Below are positions 1 to 8,144 of a DNA stretch of 64,000 nucleotides, one piece after another (positions within the stretch are counted from its first letter, which is position 1; the number at the start of each line of letters is the position of its first letter). The stretch is from an uncultured Eubacteriales bacterium (lineage in GTDB: Bacteria; Bacillota; Clostridia; Oscillospirales; Oscillospiraceae). The translations under genes and the position numbers were made by a program. The notes under the pieces were generated by a model. It saw nothing but the letters and a program-made list of their open reading frames with translations. It made no database searches and was not told the DNA's origin. Location of the stretch: contig ONGJ01000011.1 of assembly GCA_900317375.1 (NCBI GenBank), positions 1 through 64,000 of the forward strand, in the 5' to 3' direction.

Positions 1-2
1 AC

Positions 3-1757
3 TTCACGCTGGATGACGACAACGACACTATCTTCGGCATCGTCAACGGCAGCACCACCCTGCCCCAGACCATCGTGCTGAACCGCCGCGGCGAGGTCAC
101 CTACAACATGGCCCGTTCGCTGACGCCCGAGATGCTGGGCGCCCTGTACAAGCAGGCGGACGAGAGCGTACCCGCCGCCCCGGGCAGCGGCAGCGCCATC
201 CCGACCCCGCCGGAGGCCCCTGCCTCAGCGGCGGAACCTGCTGCAGCCGCGCAGCCCGCAGCGATGCCCTCCCCTGCCCTGACGGAAGCCGCGGCATCGG
301 AGAGCACGGAACAGGCCGCACCGGCGCCCGCCGCGGAAGAAAAACCCCAGCCGGAAGCCGCAGCAAAGGAAGCTGCCGGACCCTATCAGGTTCTCGTTAC
401 CGATGAAGCCGGTGATCCGGTACCCGGGGTGACGGTCCAGTTCTGCTCGGACAGCACCTGTGTCCTCGGCAAGACCGGCGACGACGGCATCGCCGCCTTT
501 GACAGCACCGCCGGAAGCTATACGATCCACATTCAGAAAGTACCCCAGGGCTTTGCCAGGGACAAGACGGAATATACTGCCCCGGAAGAGCCCGGTCTTG
601 TAACCATTGTGCTCAAAGCGGAGAAGGCGGAGACACAAAATGCCGATGCCCCTGCTGCAGGAACAGAGCCTGCTGAAGCGGCGCCTGCGCCCGAGACGGA
701 CGAAAGCACAGAAGCAGCGAAGGGCAGCGATCCCTTCGTGTTCGATGCGCCGAAGATCGGCTTCCACTTTGAGGTCCCCGAAAAATACCGGCATCTCAAG
801 GGCACGCTGGATTGGAGCGGCAGCTATCTTGACGACGGGATCCTGCAGTTCACCGCAACCTATTACGCCATACCGAAGGACAGAATTGAGGAATATTTCG
901 ACTATATCGGCGCAGCGGTGCAGGCCATGGCAGCCGGAGAAGAGGTCCCCGAGGCCCCCGTCCCGGGGTGGGATAACTACGGTATCAGCACGGTTGCCTA
1001 TGACGCGTTCAGCATCAGCTCGGACCGCGGCGAGGAAGAGCTCCGTAAGGAGCTGAAGGATCACAACGGCTGGCGCGAGGACAACTTCGGCTGGTTTGAA
1101 AAGATCGGCAGCGACGGCGAGTACAGCTTTTACATCGGCCAGTATGCCGAGCTTGAGGAAAACAAAGAAAAGCATCGTGAAGCCATGGGCGACTGCTTTG
1201 AAGAGTTTGAAGAGATCGTCACCGACCGGGATACCTTTCTCAGCGCACTGACGCTCAAAGCGCCGGACCAGCAGAAAACGAATCTGGAAATCGGCGAAAC
1301 GGTCGCCTTCGAAACCACCGACATGGACGGTAATTCCATCAGCAGCAAGGATCTCTTTGCAGCCGGCAAGGTCACGATGATCAACCTCTGGGCGACCTGG
1401 TGTCACGCGTGCAGAGAGGAGCTGCCGGAACTTGCGGAGATCGCAAAGGAATACGAAGGCAAGGGCTGCCGGATTGTCGGCATCTGCCTGGACGCGGACG
1501 AAGAAGGTATTCCCGAGGAAGCAAAAGAGATTCTGAAGGAGGCCGGTGTCGAGTATCTGAACCTCGTCCCGCCCGAGGGCGTGGAGAATCTGCTGCCGAC
1601 CATCTGCTACCCGACAAGCTTCTTCTTCGACAGCGAGGGCAGGCTGATCGCAGAGCCGATCCGCGGCGCCTATATCGAGGAATACCGCCCGGCGCTGGAC
1701 AAGGCCCTGGATCAGACCGGCTCCTCAGCAAACGGGCCTGACGGCAAGGTCCTGTAA
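3..1757 (+). CDS. Tandem TlpA/thioredoxin-like protein, 5' truncated by window edge
   Basis: Thiol-disulfide redoxin of the TlpA/ResA class, expected to act outside the membrane. The frame is open from base 3, so the start lies left of the window. The first bases encode the tail of one thioredoxin fold (LPQTIVLNRRGEVTYN). A Pro/Ala/Glu-rich linker follows, then a transthyretin/CNA-B-like beta domain (about nt 385-620), another acidic linker, a domain of unknown type (about 730-1260), and a complete C-terminal TlpA domain. The C-terminal active site is WATWCHACRE, with the two Cys codons at 1401 and 1410. The protein is therefore two redoxins joined by a beta-sandwich. A terminator follows. 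The family is clear; partner proteins are unknown. Confidence 0.85.
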   Translation, partial: FTLDDDNDTIFGIVNGSTTLPQTIVLNRRGEVTYNMARSLTPEMLGALYKQADESVPAAPGSGSAIPTPPEAPASAAEPAAAAQPAAMPSPALTEAAASESTEQAAPAPAAEEKPQPEAAAKEAAGPYQVLVTDEAGDPVPGVTVQFCSDSTCVLGKTGDDGIAAFDSTAGSYTIHIQKVPQGFARDKTEYTAPEEPGLVTIVLKAEKAETQNADAPAAGTEPAEAAPAPETDESTEAAKGSDPFVFDAPKIGFHFEVPEKYRHLKGTLDWSGSYLDDGILQFTATYYAIPKDRIEEYFDYIGAAVQAMAAGEEVPEAPVPGWDNYGISTVAYDAFSISSDRGEEELRKELKDHNGWREDNFGWFEKIGSDGEYSFYIGQYAELEENKEKHREAMGDCFEEFEEIVTDRDTFLSALTLKAPDQQKTNLEIGETVAFETTDMDGNSISSKDLFAAGKVTMINLWATWCHACREELPELAEIAKEYEGKGCRIVGICLDADEEGIPEEAKEILKEAGVEYLNLVPPEGVENLLPTICYPTSFFFDSEGRLIAEPIRGAYIEEYRPALDKALDQTGSSANGPDGKVL

Positions 1758-1779
1758 GAAATCATCCAACAATCCGCGC

Positions 1780-1811
1780 AGGAGCACCCTTCCGGGTGCT
1801 CCTGTTATTAT
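1780..1811 (+). terminator. Rho-independent terminator after the TlpA gene
   Basis: A perfect 10-bp stem (AGGAGCACCC / GGGTGCTCCT) with a TTCC loop lies 22 bases after the stop codon and is followed by GTTATTATTA. Confidence 0.8.
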
Positions 1812-1851
1812 TAGCATTAATCATTTGTCAAAAGATTTTTGTAAAATATAC

Positions 1852-1880
1852 TTGACATTTCGCTTGTGATGTGATACATT
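1852..1880 (+). promoter_or_regulatory. Sigma-A-type promoter of the membrane protein/HTH pair
   Basis: TTGACA (1852-1857), a 17-base spacer and TACATT (1875-1880) lie 45 bases before the start codon at 1925. The region just upstream holds TTTGTCAAAA, which partly mirrors the -35 box and could be a binding site for the HTH protein (inference). Confidence 0.7.
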
Positions 1881-1924
1881 CTGTCCAGATTCAAAATACA
1901 GGAGACAGAAAGGAAGCAAACATC

Positions 1925-2470
1925 ATGGAAATTTCGGAAAAGGTTCAGCTCGGGCGTTCTGTCGGTCTTGCCGTCGGTGTACTCGTCGGTCTGGTGATCG
2001 CAGTTATTCTGCTGCGCTATATGAATCGGGACCACAAGGTCCGGACCGAGTATGACGAGATGCAGAAAGCCATCCGGAACCGGGGTTATATGTACGCCTT
2101 CTATACGGTCATCATTTTCGAAGCGCTGATGTGTCTGATTCCCTCTTTCGTCCGGATTCCGGCCGAGCCGATCATCGTCCACTTCCTGCCGATCTTCTTC
2201 GGTATCACCGTGCAGGCCTCGTACTGCATCTGGAACAAGGCCTATGTCGGTCTGAACACCAACATGCAGCGTTATCTGATCGTCGCCGTCATCGCCTCGG
2301 CCATCAACTTTCTCGCCTTCTTCATGGCATGGAAGAACGGCAGCCTGATCGTCGACGGCGTTCTGCAGGCCCCGTTTGTCAATCTCCTGTGCGCGGTGAT
2401 GTTCGCCGTGCTGGGCATCGTCGGGCTGCTGCGGAAGGCAGCGGACAACAGGGAGACGGAAGAAGAATGA
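1925..2470 (+). CDS. Membrane protein of unknown function paired with an HTH regulator
   Basis: Protein of 181 residues with about five predicted membrane helices: an N-terminal helix near residues 12-31, one after the RNRGYMYAFYTVIIFE segment, and three more to residue 170. A charged tail ends in ETEEE. The ATG at 1925 follows an AAAGGAAG ribosome binding site; an upstream in-frame ATG at 1871 falls inside the promoter region and is not used here. The stop overlaps the next start (ATGA). Small multi-helix proteins paired with Cro-like regulators are common in Firmicutes, and I infer a shared regulatory role. No enzymatic motif is seen. Confidence 0.75.
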   Translation: MEISEKVQLGRSVGLAVGVLVGLVIAVILLRYMNRDHKVRTEYDEMQKAIRNRGYMYAFYTVIIFEALMCLIPSFVRIPAEPIIVHFLPIFFGITVQASYCIWNKAYVGLNTNMQRYLIVAVIASAINFLAFFMAWKNGSLIVDGVLQAPFVNLLCAVMFAVLGIVGLLRKAADNRETEEE

Positions 2471-2664
2471 AAAACCTGAAAATGAAAGCGGCCAGAGCCG
2501 GCAAGGACCTCTCGCAGGATGACCTGGCCAGGCTGACCGGGGTCTCGCGCCAGACGATCAGCGCGATCGAGAAGGGCGATTATAACCCGACCATCAATCT
2601 GTGCATCGCCATCTGCCGGGCACTGGACAGGACGCTGGACGAGCTGTTCTGGCCCGAACCATGA
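2467..2664 (+). CDS. Small Cro/CI-type HTH transcriptional regulator
   Basis: A 65-residue DNA-binding protein made almost entirely of one HTH_3 domain. DLSQDDLARLTGVSRQTISA forms the helix-turn-helix (residues about 14-33), followed by IEKGDYNPTINLCIAICRAL. The ATG at 2467 overlaps the stop of the membrane protein (ATGA), so the two are translationally coupled. The YgzD/YvaO-like compact regulators of this size usually repress their own operon. A strong hairpin terminator begins at the stop codon. Confidence 0.9.
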   Translation: MKNLKMKAARAGKDLSQDDLARLTGVSRQTISAIEKGDYNPTINLCIAICRALDRTLDELFWPEP

Positions 2665-2690
2665 AAAACTCCGCCCCCGGCGGAGTTTTT
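2664..2690. terminator. Bidirectional terminator between convergent genes
   Basis: A 12-bp stem (AAAAACTCCGCC / GGCGGAGTTTTT) with a short loop and A/T runs on both sides lies between the HTH gene and the convergent dipeptidase gene ending at 2694. Confidence 0.85.
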
Positions 2691-2693
2691 CTT

Positions 2694-3353
2694 TTATCGT
2701 TTCAGGTATTCCGATGAGACCGGGAAGTTAAAGTAAGTGTCCGGGAAGGGTTCATTCCGCAGCGAGAAATGCCACCATTCACAGAAGAGCGGCTCAAAGC
2801 CGTGGCGCAGCATGGCATGCTGCAGCGTCATGCGGTTTTCATACTGCTCGTCGGTGATGTCCCGGCAGTCCGGATGGGAAAGCGGGCTGAACAGGTCAAA
2901 GGGGCTGCCCATATCCAGCTCTTTTCCGGTCTGCATGTCCAGGAGGGTCAGATCCACGGCGCTGCCGCGGCTGTGGCTGGAGCGGCTGGCGATGTAGCCT
3001 TGGGAGAACAGCAGCTGCTTTTCCAGATCCGGATAGAAATAGGGCTTCATGCGGATATCCTGGTCCTCGATCCCCCAGAGCACGAACTGCTTCACCGCAC
3101 AGGCCGGACGGTACGCATCAAAGACCTTCAGCCGGAGTCCCTGAACGATCAGCTCGGCGCTGACAGCCTTGAGCGCGCGGGCGGCCTCGACGGTCAGCAG
3201 CGCGCAGGGCTCTTCATAGCCGTCGATCCGCTCGCCGATGAAATTGTAGGTGGAATAATAACGGATCTCCTGCACAATATGCGGCACATAATCCGCCAGC
3301 AGCACAAAGCCCGACGGGTCCATGGAAGAATTATCTCTGTACTGTGTCCTCAT
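2694..3353 (-). CDS. D-alanyl-D-alanine dipeptidase, VanX/DdpX family
   Basis: Zinc dipeptidase of peptidase family M15D that cleaves D-Ala-D-Ala. The 219-residue product has the family motifs: DAYRP with the catalytic Arg (residue 82), SSHSRGSAVD giving the zinc ligands His127 and Asp134, and CEWWHF giving Glu192 and His195. The start at 3353 follows GAGAGGGGAAAGAGACGC; a longer in-frame start exists at 3440 but would add a Cys-rich stretch with no homology. No vanH/vanA genes are near, so a role in D-Ala recycling or wall turnover is more likely than glycopeptide resistance. No signal peptide is evident from the chosen start, so it is probably cytosolic. Confidence 0.85.
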   Translation of the reverse strand: MRTQYRDNSSMDPSGFVLLADYVPHIVQEIRYYSTYNFIGERIDGYEEPCALLTVEAARALKAVSAELIVQGLRLKVFDAYRPACAVKQFVLWGIEDQDIRMKPYFYPDLEKQLLFSQGYIASRSSHSRGSAVDLTLLDMQTGKELDMGSPFDLFSPLSHPDCRDITDEQYENRMTLQHAMLRHGFEPLFCEWWHFSLRNEPFPDTYFNFPVSSEYLKR

Positions 3354-3449
3354 GCGTCTCTTTCCCCTCTCATGCTGTTGCCATCTGCAGCAGAACCTGC
3401 TGCCTGAGCAGGCGCCGGATCGGCAGAGACAGTATAGCACAGTCCGCCG

Positions 3450-3480
3450 AAAATGAAAACCACCCGCTTTCGCGGGTGGC
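3450..3480 (-). terminator. Rho-independent terminator after the LysM peptide gene
   Basis: Read on the minus strand, CCACCCGC / GCGGGTGG with a GAAA-like loop is followed by TTTTCATTTT. It lies 16 bases past the stop codon at 3496. Confidence 0.75.
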
Positions 3481-3495
3481 GTTCGTGTCTGACGA

Positions 3496-3735
3496 TCAGA
3501 AGTAGACCTTCAGAACCGTTGCGGCAGGCAGGGGTGCGTCCTTATCCGTGCCCGCGGGAAGGTTGTTCCACGTGATCAGCTGTTCAGGCTTTACGTTCCA
3601 GTTGTTCTGGGCGTTGATCTTGTCGCAGAAGCTCTGGAGCGTGTCGCCGGATTCGGTCGGACGGGGCACCATGGTACCGCCGGTAACCTTGTTCATCTGT
3701 TCGTCATTAAGGGCTGTCTTTTCGAAATTACTCAT
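3496..3735 (-). CDS. Small double-glycine-leader protein with LysM-like domain
   Basis: A 79-residue protein. The first 20 residues end in LNDEQMNKVTGG, a classic double-glycine leader as cut by peptidase-containing ABC exporters (C39 family) of bacteriocins and peptide signals. The rest (about residues 27-79) looks like one LysM fold: SGDTLQSFCDKI, then PEQLITWNNLP, ending in LPAATVLKVYF. LysM binds peptidoglycan, so the mature product may be a wall-binding secreted peptide (inference). Start at 3735 follows GGAGG with an 8-base gap; the ATG at 3750 lies upstream of that site. No exporter or immunity gene is adjacent in the window, which leaves the export route open. Confidence 0.75.
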   Translation of the reverse strand: MSNFEKTALNDEQMNKVTGGTMVPRPTESGDTLQSFCDKINAQNNWNVKPEQLITWNNLPAGTDKDAPLPAATVLKVYF

Positions 3736-3836
3736 TTTTATATCCTCCATTCATTATTGGTCTTTGTGTGCACAGCATATCACAGTCAATGTCACACAAG
3801 TGTCACACGGGTAAAAATAATATTATTGACCGGAAA

Positions 3837-5546
3837 TCAGCCGTAAATCATACCGCCGTCAAGGCTGTCCGTCGTATAATCGTAAGCCGACCAGGAGCCG
3901 TCCGGGTGGAGAGAGATCCAGCTTCCGTCGTCGCCGAAGTAGGTCTCATTCCCTTCGCTGTCGACCGTGACATAAACGCCGTCCTCGGTATAGTAGTCCA
4001 CATAGCCGTAGTTGTCGTCGATCGCATGATAGCCTATGCCGGTCTGCGGATCGTAGTAGTCATATCCGTTATCCGGCACAACCACGGTGGTGGTGGACCC
4101 GGAGGCGGGCTCGACCACGACGGCGGAGCTGCCCCAGACATCAAGCTGGTAAATGTTTTCAGCGGTGGGAGAATTCCGGTAATAGACCATGCAGCTCGCG
4201 CCGCCGCCTGCCGCACCGACCTCACCGGAGATGTTGCAGGTATAGCCGCCGCTGGAGTAGCTGGGCAGGTAGACCGAAGTCCCGTTCTGGAGATAGACCA
4301 GAAGGGTGGACTGGGAATCCCGGTAGGCCGTACCGCTCATGGAGCCATAGGTCACATTCCAGTCGGGCGTCTCGTAGTTCTTCCCGTTCACATAGATATA
4401 CGCTGTACTGGTACGGGCGGTCTGGCCTTTGTAATAGAAGGTGCAGTAGGCACCCCAGCCGTTCATATCCGCCGCGACGTTGCCGACGCTGAGCGTGGTG
4501 CTGCTCTCGCCCGAGACCGGGGCATCAGCGAACATGTGGGCAAAGCTTGCGGTCGAGTATTCACCGCCGTCAGGGGAAACCATGGTCCAGGTCAGCGAGT
4601 CGAACACATTGGCGCAGGCCACAAACTGAGCCGTGCCGCCGGGCTTCTTGCTCTCATTGGTCGGGTTCTTCGTGATGCTGAGGTAGGTCGGCTGTGCCGG
4701 CTGAACAGGCTGCGGCTGGACCGGCTGTACGGGCTGGACCGGCTGCACGGGCTGAACCGGCTGGGCAGGCGTCGCCTGAGGCGCCGCCGCGGCATTCGGA
4801 TCCAGGATGGCCGGACGCGGGATCTTGAGGGTCTCGGTCGGTGCCTTCGAACCGTCAAACACCGCAAAGCTGTCGGTCAGACGCGTGATGTTGTCGGCAT
4901 CCGCGGCATTGAGCCATTCAAAGCTGATGCTGCCTCTCTCCTTGCCGGCCAGGGCGTTGACGGCAGCGGCATTGTACTGCTCGGGAGAGATGGACATGCC
5001 GTTTGTGTCGGTGTGCGAAACCTCGCGCACGCCGTTGGTCATCACGGTATGCTCGTAGGAATACGGCGTGTAGCTGAGGGCCCCGTCCTTCAGCGTGATC
5101 GAGGTCTTGATCGTGTAGACATCGTTATCCGCAAGGACAAGGGTGTCATTGAGCAGATAGTACCACGTATTGGCCTGGCCGTCGTGGTAGGTGTCGACGT
5201 TGTCCGTCAGGATGTCGGGGAAGGTCTCTTCCTCGAGGATGTCCAGCCTGCACGGGGCAAGGGAGGCGCCGTCCTCACTGACCTCCCAGACCTTCATGTT
5301 CGTCGAGCGGTCTGCAGGGTGCTGGGCCGCGGCAATAAACTCGAGCCTGCCGTTATGGTCCAGGTCGGTCACCGCATAATACCAGTTTTTCGCTGTATCA
5401 TTCTGCTTCAGCGTGCTCATCTGCGACGAAATCAGGCTGATCTGGGAGCCGATATCGCCTGCCGCGAAAGCGGTGGCAGAACCGACGGCAGCCACCGTCA
5501 GCAGAAGCGCCGCAGTCAGAAGGATACTGAGCCAACGTTTCTTCAT
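3837..5546 (-). CDS. Large secreted protein with QPV-repeat linker and Ig-like region
   Basis: A 569-residue exported protein of unknown function. A signal peptide covers residues 1-29 (KKRW start, hydrophobic core, AFAA cleavage region). The N-terminal part (30-250) has no recognised fold. Residues about 255-290 form a Pro/Gln/Val linker built from repeated VQP units. An Ig-like segment follows (KKPGGTAQFVACAN to AYIYV, about 298-385), then a second beta-rich part. The tail is aromatic and acidic, with DDGSWISLHPDGSWSAYD repeating a GSWS theme. The start at 5546 follows GGAGGAAAGCAA. It probably sits on the cell surface or in the medium; no sortase motif is seen. Confidence 0.75.
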   Translation of the reverse strand: MKKRWLSILLTAALLLTVAAVGSATAFAAGDIGSQISLISSQMSTLKQNDTAKNWYYAVTDLDHNGRLEFIAAAQHPADRSTNMKVWEVSEDGASLAPCRLDILEEETFPDILTDNVDTYHDGQANTWYYLLNDTLVLADNDVYTIKTSITLKDGALSYTPYSYEHTVMTNGVREVSHTDTNGMSISPEQYNAAAVNALAGKERGSISFEWLNAADADNITRLTDSFAVFDGSKAPTETLKIPRPAILDPNAAAAPQATPAQPVQPVQPVQPVQPVQPQPVQPAQPTYLSITKNPTNESKKPGGTAQFVACANVFDSLTWTMVSPDGGEYSTASFAHMFADAPVSGESSTTLSVGNVAADMNGWGAYCTFYYKGQTARTSTAYIYVNGKNYETPDWNVTYGSMSGTAYRDSQSTLLVYLQNGTSVYLPSYSSGGYTCNISGEVGAAGGGASCMVYYRNSPTAENIYQLDVWGSSAVVVEPASGSTTTVVVPDNGYDYYDPQTGIGYHAIDDNYGYVDYYTEDGVYVTVDSEGNETYFGDDGSWISLHPDGSWSAYDYTTDSLDGGMIYG

Positions 5547-5719
5547 TTGCTTTCCTCCATTTTGCTTTCATCGGCTGCCATATGACGGCAGCCATTTCAG
5601 GTATTAAAACGCTTTCTGTCCAACAGATGTCCAGCACAGAGGCGTTTGAAATCTGAAGGAAGAGAAATGCCGAAATCAGTATAGCAGAAAACCGGACGCT
5701 GTTCAACCGATCGCGCAAG

Positions 5720-5756
5720 AAAAGCCCGGTTTCTCCATACAAGACAGGGCTTTTCT
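5720..5756. terminator. Possible terminator-like hairpin in the divergent gap
   Basis: AAAAGCCC and GGGCTTTT flank a 19-base loop between two divergent genes, with a short T run on the plus side. Its position upstream of both genes makes a terminator role uncertain. Confidence 0.3.
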
Positions 5757-5843
5757 ATGCGCTTGAAATGTGCTATACTGTGCCAAATCAGGAAAGCTGC
5801 TCAGATAAGCAGCGAAAGAAAGCCCGGAACGGAGGCAGAGATC

Positions 5844-8126
5844 ATGGTGAAACTGTATGACGGCGGCGTTTATCTGGTAAACGGCGTCGATATTGTACCC
5901 GAGGCGGAAGCGGAAAAGATCCGCGTGCTGACCGGCAGGCCGGCAGATCAGGCCGAGGCCAGAAACAGCACGATGGCCTGGCGCGTCATTTCGGCGCACA
6001 ACCGGTCCGGGGACCCGGAGCGGCTGTGTCTGCACTTTGACTCGATGACCAGCCACGACATCACCTATGTGGGCATCATTCAGACGGCACGGGCATCGGG
6101 CATGACGGCCTTTCCCCTCCCCTACGTGCTCACCAACTGCCACAACTCGCTGTGCGCGGTCGGCGGGACGATCAACGAGGACGACCACAAGTTTGCCCTG
6201 TCCGCAGCCCACCGCTACGGGGGCATCTACGTTCCGCCCAATCTGGCCAACATCCACAGCTACAACCGCGAAACGATGGCCGGCTGCGGGAGGATGATCC
6301 TCGGCTCGGACTCGCACACGCGCTACGGGGCGCTGGGCTGCATGGGTGTCGGGGAAGGCGGCGGCGAGCTGGCCAAACAGCTGCTCGGGCGCAGCTATGA
6401 CCTTCCGCGGCCGGGGGTGGTCGCCGTGTATCTGACCGGTGCGCTGAAGCCCGGGGTCGGACCGCAGGACGCCGCCCTGAGCATCATCGGGAAGGTCTAT
6501 GATAACGGTTATGTCAAAAACCGGGTCTGCGAATTCGTAGGGCCGGGCATTGCCGGTCTTTCCGCGGAGGACCGCAGCGCCATTGACGTCATGACCACAG
6601 AGACGACCTGCTGGTCGTCGATCTGGGCGACGGATGAGGAGACGAAGCGCTGGTATCAGCAGCACGGGCGGCCGGAGGCCTGGCAGGAGATGGCGCCGGG
6701 GCAGGTGGCCTGGTATGACGGCTGCGTGTGGGTCGACCTGTCGGGCATCGAATGCTCCATTGCGCTGCCCATGCATCCGTCGAAGGTCCACAGCATTCAT
6801 GAGCTGCAGGAAAATGCACAGGACATCCTGCATCAGGCAGAGCTGGATGCAAACCGGCAGCTCAAGGGCGTCAGGATGGACCTGCTGAGCAAGATCCGGG
6901 ACGGAGGCATCTGGGCGGATCAGGGCGAGATCGCCGGGTGTGCCGGAGGGACCTATGACAACCTCTGTGCTGCAGCGGGCCTGCTTCGCGGCAAAAGCAT
7001 CGGAAACGGCACGTTCAGCCTGAACCTCTATCCGGGCTCGATGCCCATCCTGTCGGCACTTATAAAAAGCGGGCGAGCCGCCGACCTGATCACGGCGGGA
7101 GCGGTCCTGCGGGAATGCTTCTGCGGGCCATGCTTCGGTGCCGGAGACACCCCTGCCAACGGCGAGTTTTCCATTCGCCATACGACGCGCAACTTCCCGA
7201 ACCGCGAAGGCAGCAAGCCCGGCGAGGGTCAGATCTGTGCGGTCGCCCTGATGGACGCGCGGTCCATTGCCGCCACGGCGGCCAACGGCGGGCGCCTGAC
7301 GGCGGCAAGCGATGTGGAGGCGGACTGGAGCATCCCGGACTTTGTGTACGACGCGGGCATCTATGAAAAGCGCGTCTACAGCGGCTGGGGCCGGACAGAG
7401 CCGGAGACGCCGCTGAAGTTCGGGCCCAACATCAGGGACTGGCCGGAGATGCCGGTGCTGACGGACGACCTGCTGGTGAAGCTCTGTGCTTATATCACGG
7501 ATCCGGTGACCACGACGGACGAGCTGATCCCCTCGGGTGAGGCGAGTTCGTTCCGCTCCAACCCCGAGCGTCTGAGCGAGTTTGCGCTCTCGAGGCGAGA
7601 GCCGCAGTACGTCCCGCGCAGCAAGGCGGTAAGGCAGCTTGAGCGCGACAGGCGGAGCGGGAATGGCCTGAGCGCAGAGGTTCTGGACATCTATCGTGCG
7701 CTGGAGGCCGCAGGCATGCAGGTTGACCCGGAAGGGACCGACATCGGCTCGGCCATCTATGCGAGGATGCCCGGCGACGGTTCGGCGCGCGAGCAGGCAG
7801 CCAGCTGCCAGCGGGTTCTCGGCGGCAGCGCCAACTTTGCGGGAAGCTATGCCACGAAGCGCTACCGTTCAAACTGCATCAACTGGGGGATCGTGCCCTT
7901 CCTGATCGAAAACCCGGAGGTCATCGGGCCGGAGGACTGGGTATTTCTTCCCGGGCTGAGAAAAGCGATCCTGGAGAAGAGAGACGACATTCCGGCCCTG
8001 GCCGTGAAGTCAGACGGCTCGGTGACGGCATTTCGCGTGTCGATCGGCGTGCTGACCGACGCCGAGCGGCAGATTCTGACCGACGGCTGCCTCATCAACT
8101 ACTATAAAGAGCAAAACCGCCCGTAA
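5844..8126 (+). CDS. Aconitase-superfamily hydratase, YbhJ-like
   Basis: Putative iron-sulfur hydro-lyase of the aconitase superfamily (760 residues, close to E. coli YbhJ in length and layout). Visible family blocks are LTNCHNSLCAVGG, ILGSDSHTRYGALGCMGVG and ECFCGPCFGAGDTPANGEF (cluster cysteines). The tail holds a swivel domain with GSANFAGSYATKRYRSNCIN. Start at 5844 follows GGAGG with an 8-base gap; the earlier in-frame ATG at 5757 overlaps a TATACT element that may be the -10 box. The substrate is unknown for this subfamily. It is a single gene with its own terminator, so the context gives no pathway. Confidence 0.8.
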   Translation: MVKLYDGGVYLVNGVDIVPEAEAEKIRVLTGRPADQAEARNSTMAWRVISAHNRSGDPERLCLHFDSMTSHDITYVGIIQTARASGMTAFPLPYVLTNCHNSLCAVGGTINEDDHKFALSAAHRYGGIYVPPNLANIHSYNRETMAGCGRMILGSDSHTRYGALGCMGVGEGGGELAKQLLGRSYDLPRPGVVAVYLTGALKPGVGPQDAALSIIGKVYDNGYVKNRVCEFVGPGIAGLSAEDRSAIDVMTTETTCWSSIWATDEETKRWYQQHGRPEAWQEMAPGQVAWYDGCVWVDLSGIECSIALPMHPSKVHSIHELQENAQDILHQAELDANRQLKGVRMDLLSKIRDGGIWADQGEIAGCAGGTYDNLCAAAGLLRGKSIGNGTFSLNLYPGSMPILSALIKSGRAADLITAGAVLRECFCGPCFGAGDTPANGEFSIRHTTRNFPNREGSKPGEGQICAVALMDARSIAATAANGGRLTAASDVEADWSIPDFVYDAGIYEKRVYSGWGRTEPETPLKFGPNIRDWPEMPVLTDDLLVKLCAYITDPVTTTDELIPSGEASSFRSNPERLSEFALSRREPQYVPRSKAVRQLERDRRSGNGLSAEVLDIYRALEAAGMQVDPEGTDIGSAIYARMPGDGSAREQAASCQRVLGGSANFAGSYATKRYRSNCINWGIVPFLIENPEVIGPEDWVFLPGLRKAILEKRDDIPALAVKSDGSVTAFRVSIGVLTDAERQILTDGCLINYYKEQNRP

Positions 8127-8144
8127 GGGCGGTTTCGTTTTTTT
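8113..8144 (+). terminator. Terminator overlapping the hydratase stop codon
   Basis: AAACCGCCC / GGGCGGTTT stem whose loop contains the TAA stop, followed by CGTTTTTTT. Confidence 0.85.

Noticed and set aside
2694..3353. Vancomycin resistance locus
   Set aside because: Only the VanX-type dipeptidase is present; no vanH, vanA/B ligase or vanRS is nearby.
3768..5585. 605-codon open frame on the plus strand opposite the secreted protein gene
   Set aside because: It lies antisense to a gene with a signal peptide and good ribosome site, has no start signals of its own, and reads like a codon-bias shadow (Arg/Gly/Val/His-rich).
5703..7181. 492-codon frame opposite the hydratase gene
   Set aside because: The aconitase-type motifs on the plus strand explain the region.
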